From the NCBI RefSeq assembly GCF_001975825.1, contig NZ_MTKN01000031.1, positions 25,248 to 89,247 of the forward strand: 64,000 bases of DNA. Direction: 5' to 3'. The notes under the pieces are model-generated. The model saw only the letters and a list, made by a program, of their open reading frames with translations, was not told the origin of the DNA and ran no database searches. Positions 33,095 to 42,312 of this stretch are shown one piece after another (position 1 is the stretch's first letter; every line of letters begins with the position of its first letter). This stretch comes from [Flexibacter] sp. ATCC 35208. GTDB taxonomy: Bacteria > Bacteroidota > Bacteroidia > Chitinophagales > Chitinophagaceae. The translations under genes and the position numbers were made by a program.

Positions 33095-34096
33095 TTATAC
33101 AGTTTTTGTATTCAATGCATTCCACAACATATCTTTCAGCTGTGGCAATCCCTGTTGTGTAACCGACGAAATGAACACATGCGGTACATCTTTAGGCAGT
33201 TCTGCTGCAATAGCCTCTTTCAGCTCATCGTCCAGCATATCGCTCTTACTGATAGCCAGCAGGAACTGTTTATCCAGCAATTCAGGATTGTACATCTCCA
33301 GCTCATTCACCAGGATATCAAAATCCTTTCTGTGATCGGAGCTATCTGCCGGAATGAGGAACAACAACACGGGGTTTCTTTCGATATGTCTTAAGAAACG
33401 GTGTCCTAATCCTTTCCCTTCATGCGCACCTTCAATGATCCCTGGTAAATCTGCAATACAGAATGAACGATCATTTCTATATGCTACCATCCCCAATTGT
33501 GGGGTCAGGGTTGTAAATGCATAATCTGCGATCTTAGGTGTAGCTGCTGTGATAGTAGAGAGGAGTGTAGACTTTCCTGCATTCGGAAATCCTACCAGAC
33601 CTACATCTGCCAGCATTTTCAATTCCAGCGCTTTCCAGCCTTCTGTGCTTGGCATACCGGGCTGTGAGTACTCTGGTGCCTGGTTAGTAGCTGATTTAAA
33701 GTAGGCGTTACCACGACCACCCTGGCCACCTGGTATCCAGATCACTTCTTCCCCGTCGTGAAGTATTTCTACTTCCAGTGCCCCGGTTTCCTCGTCAAAG
33801 GCCTGGGTACCTAATGGAACCTCTATGATCACATCTTCACCATTACGGCCGGTGCTGTTATTGTCCCGCCCGTTACCCCCATCTTCTGCGACTACGTTCT
33901 TGTACCAGCGCAGGTGTAGCAAGGTCCAAAGCTGGGAATTGCCTCTGAGTATGATATGGCCGCCACGACCACCGTCACCGCCATCAGGGCCGGCTTCAGG
34001 GTTGTATTTGGTACGCATAAAGTGGGCGCTACCGGCGCCGCCTTTACCCGATTTGACGGATATCCTGATATAGTCAACGAAATTGCCTCTTTCCAA
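33095..34096 (-). CDS. obg: GTPase Obg/CgtA
   Basis: 333 residues. The Obg fold is marked by SGKGGAGSAHF, GPDGGDGGRGGHIILRG and GGQGGRGN glycine loops in the first 150 residues. The GTPase domain has G1 GFPNAGKSTLL (~167-177), G3 DLPGIIEGA, and a G4 reading SKSD. Obg is an essential GTPase involved in large-subunit ribosome assembly and in stress signalling. The best start is a TTG at 34094-34096 (MERGNFVDYIRI follows); no ATG or GTG precedes FVDY in frame. It ends at the bidirectional terminator, with adk upstream separated by a hairpin. Confidence 0.95.
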   Translation of the reverse strand: MERGNFVDYIRISVKSGKGGAGSAHFMRTKYNPEAGPDGGDGGRGGHIILRGNSQLWTLLHLRWYKNVVAEDGGNGRDNNSTGRNGEDVIIEVPLGTQAFDEETGALEVEILHDGEEVIWIPGGQGGRGNAYFKSATNQAPEYSQPGMPSTEGWKALELKMLADVGLVGFPNAGKSTLLSTITAATPKIADYAFTTLTPQLGMVAYRNDRSFCIADLPGIIEGAHEGKGLGHRFLRHIERNPVLLFLIPADSSDHRKDFDILVNELEMYNPELLDKQFLLAISKSDMLDDELKEAIAAELPKDVPHVFISSVTQQGLPQLKDMLWNALNTKTV

Positions 34097-34120
34097 TGTG
34101 GAGCGATTTATTTATAAATT

Positions 34121-34183
34121 TAAAAACGCAAAGATCGTGAAGTTCATCCACTTTACATGGATGGTTACTTACGATCTTTGCGT
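34121..34183 (-). terminator. Two-tier inverted repeat and likely terminator of adk
   Basis: ACGCAAAGATCGT / ACGATCTTTGCGT (34126-34138, 34171-34183) encloses a second stem CATCCA / TGGATG (34145-34150, 34158-34163). On the minus strand it is followed by five T residues (34121-34126 region), 26 nt after the adk stop. Confidence 0.7.
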
Positions 34184-34209
34184 CTAATATGATAAGATCA
34201 GCCTGCTGA

Positions 34210-34782
34210 TTAAACTTTTTCTTCTACCAGCGGGTCGATTTCTTTGCTTAAGCGAGCGAAAATTTCATCAACAGTACCTTCACCATTCACTTTCTTAAAC
34301 TTGCCGAAACGGGCATAGTGGTCAGCTACAGGAGCGGTCTTGTTGTGATATTCTACGAAACGCTCACGGATGGTTTTTTCATTATCATCCGGACGCTTTC
34401 TGGCCAGCAGACGCTGTACCAGGTTATCTTCATGTACCTCCAGAGAGAGTACGTTGGAGATAGCGGTCTTTTTCAGGTCCAGCAGTTTGTCCAGTGCTTC
34501 TGCCTGGGCAGTAGTACGTGGAAAGCCGTCAAAAATAAAACCTCTTGCTTCCGGATTGGCTTCGAGTTTCGAACTGATCATACCAATCACAACAGCATCC
34601 GGAACCAGTAGTCCCTGGTCCATCAGGCGCTTTGCTTCCATGCCCAGGGGAGTCTGAGCAGCAATCTCTCCACGCAGCAGGTCACCAGTAGACAGGTGAA
34701 TCAGCCCGTATTTTTCAATCAGGTTCGCACTTTGTGTACCCTTACCGCTACCGGGAGGGCCAAATAGAATAATATTGACCAT
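34210..34782 (-). CDS. adk: Adenylate kinase
   Basis: 190 residues. P-loop GPPGSGKGTQS (8-18), the AMP-binding STGDLLRGEI, GFPRTTAQAEAL and the RKRPDDNEKTIRERF region. The lid is of the short type without the zinc-finger cysteines, common in Bacteroidota. It catalyses ATP + AMP to 2 ADP in the cytosol. A -7 box TATATTTG (minus strand, 34810-34817) lies about 28 nt upstream, and a hairpin with a T-run follows the stop. It is transcribed in the same direction as obg but is probably a separate unit. Confidence 0.96.
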   Translation of the reverse strand: MVNIILFGPPGSGKGTQSANLIEKYGLIHLSTGDLLRGEIAAQTPLGMEAKRLMDQGLLVPDAVVIGMISSKLEANPEARGFIFDGFPRTTAQAEALDKLLDLKKTAISNVLSLEVHEDNLVQRLLARKRPDDNEKTIRERFVEYHNKTAPVADHYARFGKFKKVNGEGTVDEIFARLSKEIDPLVEEKV

Positions 34783-35188
34783 GTGTTTAAAAAAACTTTA
34801 GCAAGATTGCAAATATAGCAAACAATTGAATGTATAGGTAACAAAAATTACCCTTGCTTGAATAACATGAAATATTTAAGAAAATCTGTAGATATGTTTT
34901 AATGATTTGCTGGAAATAATGGATTATTTTTAAGCAGATTGTTCCATAACGAAGAAAAAAATGGTTGTTCGAGGGTCATAGTCGAAAGATATTTTATTAT
35001 GTTTAAGGATTACAGGTCATTTGTTCCTACCTCTTCATGTAAATATAAGTATTTATACTGCCGCTTTACAGCCGTGAATCTGTAGGGTAGCATAATAATT
35101 GGGACTCAAAATTTAATTAGGGCGCACCTCCCTGGGTAGGGAGATAATTTCCCGTATGATAACTTTTTTATTGACAAGCAGAAAGACT
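34783..35188. other. 406-nt intergenic region, divergent promoters
   Basis: The left end holds the adk promoter (-7 box TATATTTG on the minus strand at 34810-34817). The right end has a leader hairpin CTCCCT/AGGGAG (35128-35133, 35138-35143) about 45 nt ahead of the GH3 start. The rest is AT-rich without a reading frame or RNA gene I can support. Confidence 0.5.
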
Positions 35189-38161
35189 ATGAAGCAGTTA
35201 ATGATCTTAGGACTCTCCGGATTATTTTTAGCAGGCTCGGCTCATAAACCAGCCCCGCCACAAAATGGTCCGGTACCAAAACTATTACAAGCAGACGCTG
35301 CCGCTACGCATTGGGTGGACAGTGTATTCAAATCACTCAACAACGATGAGCGTATTGCTCAGCTTATCATGATCAGGGCACACTCTAACCTTGGCGCCGA
35401 TCATGTCAGGAAAATCGCCAAAGACATCAAAGACAACAAAGTTGGTGGTCTGATTTTCTTTCAGGGTGGCCCGGTACGACAGGCCCTCCTCACCAATTAC
35501 TACCAATCTATTTCCCAAACTCCACTCATGATCGCCATTGATGGCGAATGGGGCCTTGGTATGCGGCTCGACAGCGTGATCAGCCTGCCCCGCAACCTCA
35601 TGATCGGTGCGGCACAAGACAGTACCCTCGCTTACAGGGCTGGTAAAGTACTTGGTCAGCAATGCCGCAGACTGGGCATACATGTAGATTATGCCCCGGA
35701 TATGGATATCAATAATAATCCTAACAATCCTGTTATCAACGACCGTTCTTTCGGGCAAGATAAATACCAGGTAGCCCGCATGGGTGTGCAAATGATCAAA
35801 GGCATCCAGGATCAGGGTGTAATGGCGGTGGCCAAACACTTCCCCGGTCATGGTGATACTGATACAGACTCTCACCTGGATATGCCGGTGATCCGCAAAT
35901 CCAGGGCACAACTGGATTCGCTCGAATTATATCCGTTCAGACAAGCCATAGATGCAGGCGTAGCCAGCATCATGATGGCGCACCTGTACATTCCTGCCAT
36001 CGACAGTACGCCTAATACGCCGACCTCCATTTCGCACAAAGCGGTAACTGACCTGCTCAAAGGCGAATATGGCTACAAAGGCATCGTCATTACCGATGCA
36101 CTTGAAATGAAAGGTATCGCCAAGTTTTACTCCGGTGGAGAAGAAGCTGCGAGGTCGCTGGTAGCTGGCAACGATATGCTTATGCTGCCTTCTACGGCGG
36201 AAGGAAGTGTAAATGCGATAAAAAGAGCGATTCGTCGTGGTGAAGTTACCTGGGATGATGTGAATGAAAGAGTGAAAAAAGTGCTGCTGGCCAAATATAA
36301 CCTGGGTCTGAATAAGCCACAGGTGGTAGAAACGGCCAATATTGCTGCAGATCTGAATGCAGTAACCGATACCCTGATCAGGGATATTGGCCGCCAGTCG
36401 CTGACGTTGCTGAAAAATGATAATCAGTTGATCCCTTTCAAACCACATACACCTGGCAAAGTTGCTGTGATAGCCGTAGGCGCAGATGTGAACAACTCCT
36501 TCCTGCAAACTATCAAGGCCACCCGTCCGGATGTAAATTCATTCATCTTCACCTCCCGTCAGTCAGAAGCACAGGTTGCACCGATCGTAGAAAGGCTGAA
36601 GAAAGAATTCCAGGCAGTGATCATTGGTGTACACAACTACAGCCGCAGACCTGCTTACAATTTCGGTATCAGTTCTGCAGAGCGCTTGCTGGTACAACGT
36701 CTGCAACTGGAAATGCCGTCTGCTACCGTTGTATTTGGTAATCCCTATGCAATCCAATATTTCTGCGATGCACCTACGATCGTAGCCGCTTACGAAGATG
36801 ATGATTCTACACAGAAAGCGGCAGCACAACTGCTGTTTGGACAACTGATTCCAACAGGTCGTCTGCCTGTGACTGTATGTCCGAACTTCGCGTATGGTAC
36901 TGGTATTGTACCTGCTACAACGCCACCGGCCATTGCGCTGGAACCACTGGAAGAAGTGGCGCCGGGCAAAGTAGGTATGAATGCTGCGACATTGTCAAAA
37001 ATTGATAAACTGATTGCAGATATGATCTCCAAAGGTGCTGCGCCGGGCTGTGAAGTACTGGCGATGAGAGATGGCAAAATTGTATATAACAAAGCATTTG
37101 GTAACTACGACTATAGCAGCAATGAACCAGTTACACATTCCAGCATCTATGATCTGGCTTCTGTGACCAAGGTCTGTGCAACCACGGTCTCTGTTATGAA
37201 ATTGTATGATGAGGGAAAACTGAGTCTGGATGCAACATTGGGTGATTATCTGCCAATGGTGAGAGGGAGTAATAAAGCGGGGTTGAAAATCAGGGATGTG
37301 CTGTTGCACCAGGCAGGTTTAGTATCATTCATACCATTCTACCAGAGTGTGCTCATGAATGGTGGTGCACCTGATACAGCGTTGTTCCACAGCTATGCGG
37401 ACTCTGTGTATTCAAAGCGGGTGGCGGAACACCTGTACATGAAAGATACTTACATAGATACCATGTTCCAGAAAATTCTGGACAGCCCGCTGAAACCACA
37501 GCAGGGATATGTGTACAGTGATAATGATTTTATCTTCCTGGGCAAAGTCGTAGAAGCCATCACTGGTCAGAAACTGAACCACTATGTGAGAGAAACTTTT
37601 TACGAACCACTGGGCATGACTACAACAGGATTTAAGCCGAGAGAGCGTTTCCCGCTTTCAGAAATTGCACCTACAGAGAATGAGCGTACATTCCGTATGC
37701 AATGGATCAGGGGAGATGTACATGATCCTGGTGCTGCAATGTTTGGTGGTGTAGCAGGCCATGCCGGTTTATTTTCCAATGCAGAAGACCTGGCTGTACT
37801 GATGCAGATGTTACTGAATGGCGGTAGCTATGGTGGTAAGCGTTTCATCAAAGAAGAAACGATCAGATTATTTACTGCTTACAACAGCAATATCAGCCGT
37901 CGTGGTTTAGGCTTCGATAAGCCTGAGAAAAACAACGGCAAACATGGGGAAGCATATCCTGCCAAAAGTGCTTCTGCACTTACCTTCGGCCACACCGGTT
38001 TTACAGGTACCTGTATCTGGGTAGATCCGGCATCTAAGCTGGTGTTTATCTTCCTGAGCAACAGGGTATGTCCTGCTGGCGGTGACAACAAAAAGCTGAT
38101 CACCATGCATGTAAGGGAAAATATAATGGAAGTGCTGTACGAAGCAATGAATGAGAAGTAG
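35189..38161 (+). CDS. Glycoside hydrolase family 3 (NagZ-like) fused to a serine beta-lactamase-like hydrolase
   Basis: 990 residues starting at the signal peptide MKQLMILGLSGLFLAGS; an in-frame ATG 33 nt upstream (35156) would precede the signal. The N-terminal half is GH3 of the NagZ type: KHFPGHGDTDTDSH at about 214-227, with the Asp-His pair used for general acid/base, and the nucleophile Asp in ITDALEMKG near 302. A GH3 C-terminal domain follows. The last ~370 residues are a beta-lactamase/AmpH-like serine hydrolase: SVTK near 657, YSDN near 775, HTG near 933. It would cleave beta-N-acetylhexosaminides (probably muropeptides) and peptides or esters in the periplasm. Such fusions recur in Bacteroidota; the second active site's substrate is unknown. 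Confidence 0.9.
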   Translation: MKQLMILGLSGLFLAGSAHKPAPPQNGPVPKLLQADAAATHWVDSVFKSLNNDERIAQLIMIRAHSNLGADHVRKIAKDIKDNKVGGLIFFQGGPVRQALLTNYYQSISQTPLMIAIDGEWGLGMRLDSVISLPRNLMIGAAQDSTLAYRAGKVLGQQCRRLGIHVDYAPDMDINNNPNNPVINDRSFGQDKYQVARMGVQMIKGIQDQGVMAVAKHFPGHGDTDTDSHLDMPVIRKSRAQLDSLELYPFRQAIDAGVASIMMAHLYIPAIDSTPNTPTSISHKAVTDLLKGEYGYKGIVITDALEMKGIAKFYSGGEEAARSLVAGNDMLMLPSTAEGSVNAIKRAIRRGEVTWDDVNERVKKVLLAKYNLGLNKPQVVETANIAADLNAVTDTLIRDIGRQSLTLLKNDNQLIPFKPHTPGKVAVIAVGADVNNSFLQTIKATRPDVNSFIFTSRQSEAQVAPIVERLKKEFQAVIIGVHNYSRRPAYNFGISSAERLLVQRLQLEMPSATVVFGNPYAIQYFCDAPTIVAAYEDDDSTQKAAAQLLFGQLIPTGRLPVTVCPNFAYGTGIVPATTPPAIALEPLEEVAPGKVGMNAATLSKIDKLIADMISKGAAPGCEVLAMRDGKIVYNKAFGNYDYSSNEPVTHSSIYDLASVTKVCATTVSVMKLYDEGKLSLDATLGDYLPMVRGSNKAGLKIRDVLLHQAGLVSFIPFYQSVLMNGGAPDTALFHSYADSVYSKRVAEHLYMKDTYIDTMFQKILDSPLKPQQGYVYSDNDFIFLGKVVEAITGQKLNHYVRETFYEPLGMTTTGFKPRERFPLSEIAPTENERTFRMQWIRGDVHDPGAAMFGGVAGHAGLFSNAEDLAVLMQMLLNGGSYGGKRFIKEETIRLFTAYNSNISRRGLGFDKPEKNNGKHGEAYPAKSASALTFGHTGFTGTCIWVDPASKLVFIFLSNRVCPAGGDNKKLITMHVRENIMEVLYEAMNEK

Positions 38162-38245
38162 TGCCTGGCGTAGAGCCCTCTGAATAGGAAGGCTCTACGT
38201 GCACATACATATATACATACGATAGGGATCTCTCATAAGTTAGGC

Positions 38246-38302
38246 AATAGAGACAACTGAGGTATGCACAATTGCGCCACTCAGGTGTCTCTATTTTTTA
38301 TT
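38246..38302. terminator. Double-stem terminator after the GH3 fusion gene
   Basis: AATAGAGACA / TGTCTCTATT (38246-38255, 38286-38295) with an inner CTGAG/CTCAG, followed by TTTTTTATT. A separate 9-bp inverted repeat CGTAGAGCC/GGCTCTACG (38169-38177, 38191-38199), without a T-run, lies just after the stop codon. Confidence 0.8.
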
Positions 38303-38720
38303 GGACAGAAACAGTTCTGTTGATGCTGGTTTCGGTTCTGATACCGATTACTTTTTCTGCCAGGCGGGTTTTACCTCTTCTGATTTCGAAGGTATAAGAA
38401 CCATCCTGCAGGTCTGCCAGGTTAAAACGGGCTTTATAAACAAGTGTTACCGGCAGTGATTCCTGATGCAAAGTAGTGTTGTTGGCATCCTTGATGCTCA
38501 GGATTATTTTGTCGCTGCCTGGATTTTCTACGGTTACGCGAAATACCAGTTCACTTCCTGTTACCTGTGCCACATCCAGTTTGAAATCACTGGAGGCGGT
38601 CGGCTGTTCGGTGTTGCCAGCAGTTGTTTTTACTTTGTTCAACGCAAAGTCCTGGGCTACAGCAATAGATTGGCTAAAAAGGATAGTAGCAATAACTGCT
38701 AAAAATTGTATGTGTTTCAT
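38298..38720 (-). CDS. Small exported Ig-like protein
   Basis: 140 residues: signal peptide (about 1-22, ending AVAQ), then one beta-sandwich domain with strands such as LVFRVTVENPGSDKIILSIKDANNTTLHQESL and DLQDGSYTFEIRRGKTRLAEKVIGI. The layout resembles the DUF3244/T9SS C-terminal-domain fold of Bacteroidota secreted proteins, standing alone here. No catalytic residues are seen. It is convergent with the GH3 fusion gene; its promoter faces ctaA. Confidence 0.7.
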   Translation of the reverse strand: MKHIQFLAVIATILFSQSIAVAQDFALNKVKTTAGNTEQPTASSDFKLDVAQVTGSELVFRVTVENPGSDKIILSIKDANNTTLHQESLPVTLVYKARFNLADLQDGSYTFEIRRGKTRLAEKVIGIRTETSINRTVSVQ

Positions 38721-38848
38721 ACAAAAGTTTGTTTTTATGTTTTGATGTTTTCAGGGTCCCTTTTGTCGCCGCAAAGATCAGGAGGTTTTGTTAAGAGAAT
38801 ATTATGGAGATGTTAAGAAAGCATTACTAATGTCATATCTCAAAGTAC

Positions 38849-38856
38849 TAACTTTG
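38849..38856 (+). promoter_or_regulatory. -7 box (TAACTTTG) of ctaA
   Basis: Perfect TAnnTTTG, 17 nt upstream of the ATG at 38874. Confidence 0.5.
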
Positions 38857-38873
38857 CCATCGATTTTTGATTT

Positions 38874-39920
38874 ATGGAAAGACTGACAACACAACAGCAA
38901 AGGCCGGTAGCGATCTGGTTATATATAGGGGTGGGTATGCTTATTATTCAGGTATTACTGGGCGGGTTGACCCGTCTCACAGGTTCCGGCCTGTCTATTA
39001 CCGAATGGCAACCCATATTGGGCGCATTTCCTCCTATGAATGAAGCGGCCTGGCAAAAAGCCTTTGATCATTATAAAGAAATCGGGCAGGCGAAGTATGT
39101 CAATAATCATTTTACATTATCAGATTTCAAAGGAATTTATTTCTGGGAGTGGTTGCATCGTGACTGGGCCCGCCTGATGGGATTAGTGTTCGCTGTAGGG
39201 TTTGTCTACTTTTTAATAAAGAAAAAGATAGATCGTTCTATGATACGCCCTATGGTGATCCTGTTTTTATTAGGAGGATTACAGGGGGCTATTGGCTGGA
39301 TCATGGTGAAGAGTGGACTGAATGAAGAGAACCTATATGTAAACCATATACGATTGGCCATTCACTTTCTGGCAGCATTGTCTCTACTGGTATATGTGTT
39401 GTGGTTTGCCCTCAGGTTGAGTACGCCGGTGAAGGAAATACTGGTAGCACCCGGATTGAAAAAACTGAATGCATGGTTGCTGGGTTTATTGACTGTACAG
39501 CTGTTCTTTGGTGCATTGATGGCGGGATTGCATGCGGCGCTGGCTGCGAGCACCTGGCCGGATATCAATGGGGTGTGGGTACCGGGTACTATGTTTACAC
39601 AGGGAAATTTTTTAGAAGATCTGACCCACAATACGCAGACTATTCATTTTGTACATAGAAACCTGGCTTACCTGATTACGATCCTGGTGGTGATCTGGTG
39701 GTGGAAGGCTGCATCTGAAACACCAGATCATAGTCTGCTGCAAAGAATTCGTTATCTGCCACTGCTGCTGGTATTGGTACAGGTATTACTGGGGGTGCTC
39801 ACATTGCTGGGTAGCCAGATCCACATTCCTATTTTGCAGGCGATATTACATCAGTGTGTAGGCATGTTGTTGCTATTGGTATTGGTGTGGACGTATTTTC
39901 TGAGTTACGGAAAAAAATAA
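38874..39920 (+). CDS. ctaA: Heme A synthase (COX15/CtaA family)
   Basis: 348 residues with eight membrane helices. The family-typical GGLTRLTGSGLSITEWQP follows helix 1; four histidine-bearing helices carry WLHRDWARLMG, VNHIRLAIHF, HFVHRNLAYL and LHQCVGML. The enzyme converts heme O to heme A in the inner membrane for cytochrome c oxidase. Length and motif order match the long Bacteroidota/alphaproteobacterial type. It appears monocistronic, with a hairpin about 40 nt downstream; other cytochrome oxidase assembly genes are not in the window. Confidence 0.93.
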   Translation: MERLTTQQQRPVAIWLYIGVGMLIIQVLLGGLTRLTGSGLSITEWQPILGAFPPMNEAAWQKAFDHYKEIGQAKYVNNHFTLSDFKGIYFWEWLHRDWARLMGLVFAVGFVYFLIKKKIDRSMIRPMVILFLLGGLQGAIGWIMVKSGLNEENLYVNHIRLAIHFLAALSLLVYVLWFALRLSTPVKEILVAPGLKKLNAWLLGLLTVQLFFGALMAGLHAALAASTWPDINGVWVPGTMFTQGNFLEDLTHNTQTIHFVHRNLAYLITILVVIWWWKAASETPDHSLLQRIRYLPLLLVLVQVLLGVLTLLGSQIHIPILQAILHQCVGMLLLLVLVWTYFLSYGKK

Positions 39921-39958
39921 TTTTTAAGATTAGCCGGCCACAGGCCTGTTTCCCATAT

Positions 39959-40000
39959 GACACTCGTTTTTGCAGAAGGCAGAAGCGAGTGTTTTATTTT
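39959..40000 (+). terminator. Intrinsic terminator of ctaA
   Basis: ACACTCG / CGAGTGT (39960-39966, 39986-39992), with an inner TGC/GCA pairing and a TTTTATTTT tail. Confidence 0.7.
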
Positions 40001-40065
40001 CTATCGGCACCTAATTTGTAACCATATTACAATTTTTCGTAAGTTTAGTTGTAATTGCGTTACGG

Positions 40066-42312
40066 ATGAAAGTGAAATATCTGCCGGTCAAATTTTTCTA
40101 TTCTTTCCCGATCCAACTATTGTTGCTCCACTTCCGGAAGTACCAGGTACTGCTCATATTCTGGGCAATCTTGTTCAGTACCATCAATGGTGGCTTCGCA
40201 AAGGTTTTTGGCGGCGATGCACTTTATCTCGCACCTGAATATCTGGGACAGGTGAACTTCTATAGCACCACGATACTGGGGCTGGCAACCGGTTTGTTTA
40301 CAATGAGCTGGAACATCACTACTTTCATTCTGCACACAGGCCGTTTTAAATTTCTGGCTACTACTGCTCAGCCATTCTTTAAATATTGTCTCAACAATTT
40401 CGTCGTTCCCGTTGCATTTATCATCAATCTGCTGATACGCTCGTGGGAGTACCAGCGTTATCAACAACTCAGCAGCGTAGCCGATATCATGCTGTTGACA
40501 GAAGGCTTCATTTGTGGATATTTGTTCGTCATCTTTTTCTCTTTCTTCTACTTCTTCAACGCCGACAAAAACATTGGCCGCAGGCTGGAAAAGAAATTCG
40601 GAACACCCCGCAACTTCCTTAAACTGGTACTGAAACCCACCCAGGAAAAAGACGAAAACGCACTCCCCGTTACCAACTACTTTAATTCCCCCTGGCGAAT
40701 TCGTCGTGCCAGGAATGTAGATCACTATAATAAGCATTACCTCGACAGCATTCTTAAGCAGCATCACTATGCCGCGATGATCACTGTGGTCTGCGCCCTC
40801 TTCTTTCTGGTAATGCTGGCGTACATGATGGAGTATCCATTCTTCCGGATACCCGCGGGTGCGAGTGTGATGATCTTTTTTGCATTCCTCATCGGCATCG
40901 CAGGTGCATATGCGTACCTGTTACAGAGTTGGGCAATTCCATTGGCACTGGTACTGATGGTTGGCATGAACTGGATGGTAGAACATGACCTGCTGGATAA
41001 CCGCAATAAAGCATACGGATTGAACTACAAGCAACATGATCAGCGACCTGAATATAGTACCGTTGCGTTGCAGAAATTCTTTTCTGATCAGCGCATGGCA
41101 GATGACAAAAAACAAACCTTACAAATACTAAAAGCGTGGCGTGCACAGTTCCCCGCGAACCAGCGTCCCAAGCTGATCGTACTAAACTTCAGCGGTGGCG
41201 GATTGCGCGCTGCTACCTGGAGTATGAATGTATTGCAACGACTGGATTCTATCATGGGTGGGCAGCTCATGAACCAGACTGTATTGATGACAGGCGCTTC
41301 GGGCGGCATGATCGGTGCGACTTACTTCAGGGAATTATACCTGGAAAGAGAGAATGGCAGAAGTCTGAATCTATACGACAGCAGCTTTACTGAACGCACC
41401 AGTCGCGATCTGCTCAACTCTATATTCACGGCCATGTCCGTGAATGATTTTATTACTCCGTGGCGCAGTTTTAAGATCGGCGATAACCGCTATGCAAAGG
41501 ATAGGGGATATGCATTTGAAATGCAGCTGAATGTGAATACTGATTATGTGCTTTCCAAAACAATCGGGGAATATAAACAGCCGGAACTGGAAGGGAAAAT
41601 TCCGATGCTGATCTGGAACTCTACCATCAATGCAGATGGCAGAAGATTGATCATCTCACCACAACCGGTGAGTTACCTCTGTGCACCCGCATACCCAAAA
41701 GGAAAACAAGCCTGGCAGGATGTGGATGGGGTAGACTTTGCGCAGTATTTTGTAAAGCAGAATCCCATGCAGTTAAGAGTGACGAGCGCTATCAGGATGT
41801 GTGCTACTTTCCCTTATGTACTACCCAATGTATTTCTACCCAGCGACCCAATTGTAGATGTAATGGATGCCGGTATCAGGGATAATTTCGGGCAGGATGT
41901 ATCGATGCGTTACCTGTATACATTCAGGGAGTGGATCAATGAAAATACCAGTGGGGTTATATTTGTTCAGATCAGAGATACGCGTAAGAACGATATTCGT
42001 CCGATCCGGAAAACGAAGGTATTGACGGACCTGATGTTTGATCCATTATTCACCATGCAGCAGCATTGGAGCTCGATGCAGGACTTTGGGCAGGATGATA
42101 AACTGAGTTACCTGGAAGGTTATTTCCCTGTAGGGTTTCACAGGATTATACTGCAATATGTACCCCAAAAAGAAGATAAGGCGGCAGCCCTGAGCTTCCA
42201 CCTTACCTCCCGTGAAAAAATTGATATTGCCGGGGCATTGGATAATCCTACCAATCAGGCTTCATTTGATAGTATCATGAACCTGATAAAAAAGCCAGCA
42301 CCGGTTGAATAA
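40066..42312 (+). CDS. Patatin-like phospholipase with a large N-terminal membrane domain
   Basis: 748 residues. The first ~310 residues carry about seven hydrophobic helices (roughly 27-45, 65-90, 112-125, 140-165, 237-255, 266-287, 289-304). The C-terminal half is a patatin fold: oxyanion block SGGGLRAA (376-383), nucleophile elbow GASGG (410-414, Ser412) and the catalytic Asp in DAG (601-603) of VMDAGIRDNFGQ. The Ser-Asp dyad is complete. It should hydrolyse acyl esters of lipids at the cytosolic face of the inner membrane. No neighbouring nucleotide cyclase or other defence gene supports an immune role. The 3' end overlaps the convergent hydrolase gene by 38 nt. Confidence 0.85.
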   Translation: MKVKYLPVKFFYSFPIQLLLLHFRKYQVLLIFWAILFSTINGGFAKVFGGDALYLAPEYLGQVNFYSTTILGLATGLFTMSWNITTFILHTGRFKFLATTAQPFFKYCLNNFVVPVAFIINLLIRSWEYQRYQQLSSVADIMLLTEGFICGYLFVIFFSFFYFFNADKNIGRRLEKKFGTPRNFLKLVLKPTQEKDENALPVTNYFNSPWRIRRARNVDHYNKHYLDSILKQHHYAAMITVVCALFFLVMLAYMMEYPFFRIPAGASVMIFFAFLIGIAGAYAYLLQSWAIPLALVLMVGMNWMVEHDLLDNRNKAYGLNYKQHDQRPEYSTVALQKFFSDQRMADDKKQTLQILKAWRAQFPANQRPKLIVLNFSGGGLRAATWSMNVLQRLDSIMGGQLMNQTVLMTGASGGMIGATYFRELYLERENGRSLNLYDSSFTERTSRDLLNSIFTAMSVNDFITPWRSFKIGDNRYAKDRGYAFEMQLNVNTDYVLSKTIGEYKQPELEGKIPMLIWNSTINADGRRLIISPQPVSYLCAPAYPKGKQAWQDVDGVDFAQYFVKQNPMQLRVTSAIRMCATFPYVLPNVFLPSDPIVDVMDAGIRDNFGQDVSMRYLYTFREWINENTSGVIFVQIRDTRKNDIRPIRKTKVLTDLMFDPLFTMQQHWSSMQDFGQDDKLSYLEGYFPVGFHRIILQYVPQKEDKAAALSFHLTSREKIDIAGALDNPTNQASFDSIMNLIKKPAPVE

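Noticed and set aside
40066..42312. Patatin as a CBASS-type immune effector
   Set aside because: No nucleotide cyclase, ubiquitin-like or HORMA gene is adjacent; neighbours are ctaA and an alpha/beta hydrolase.
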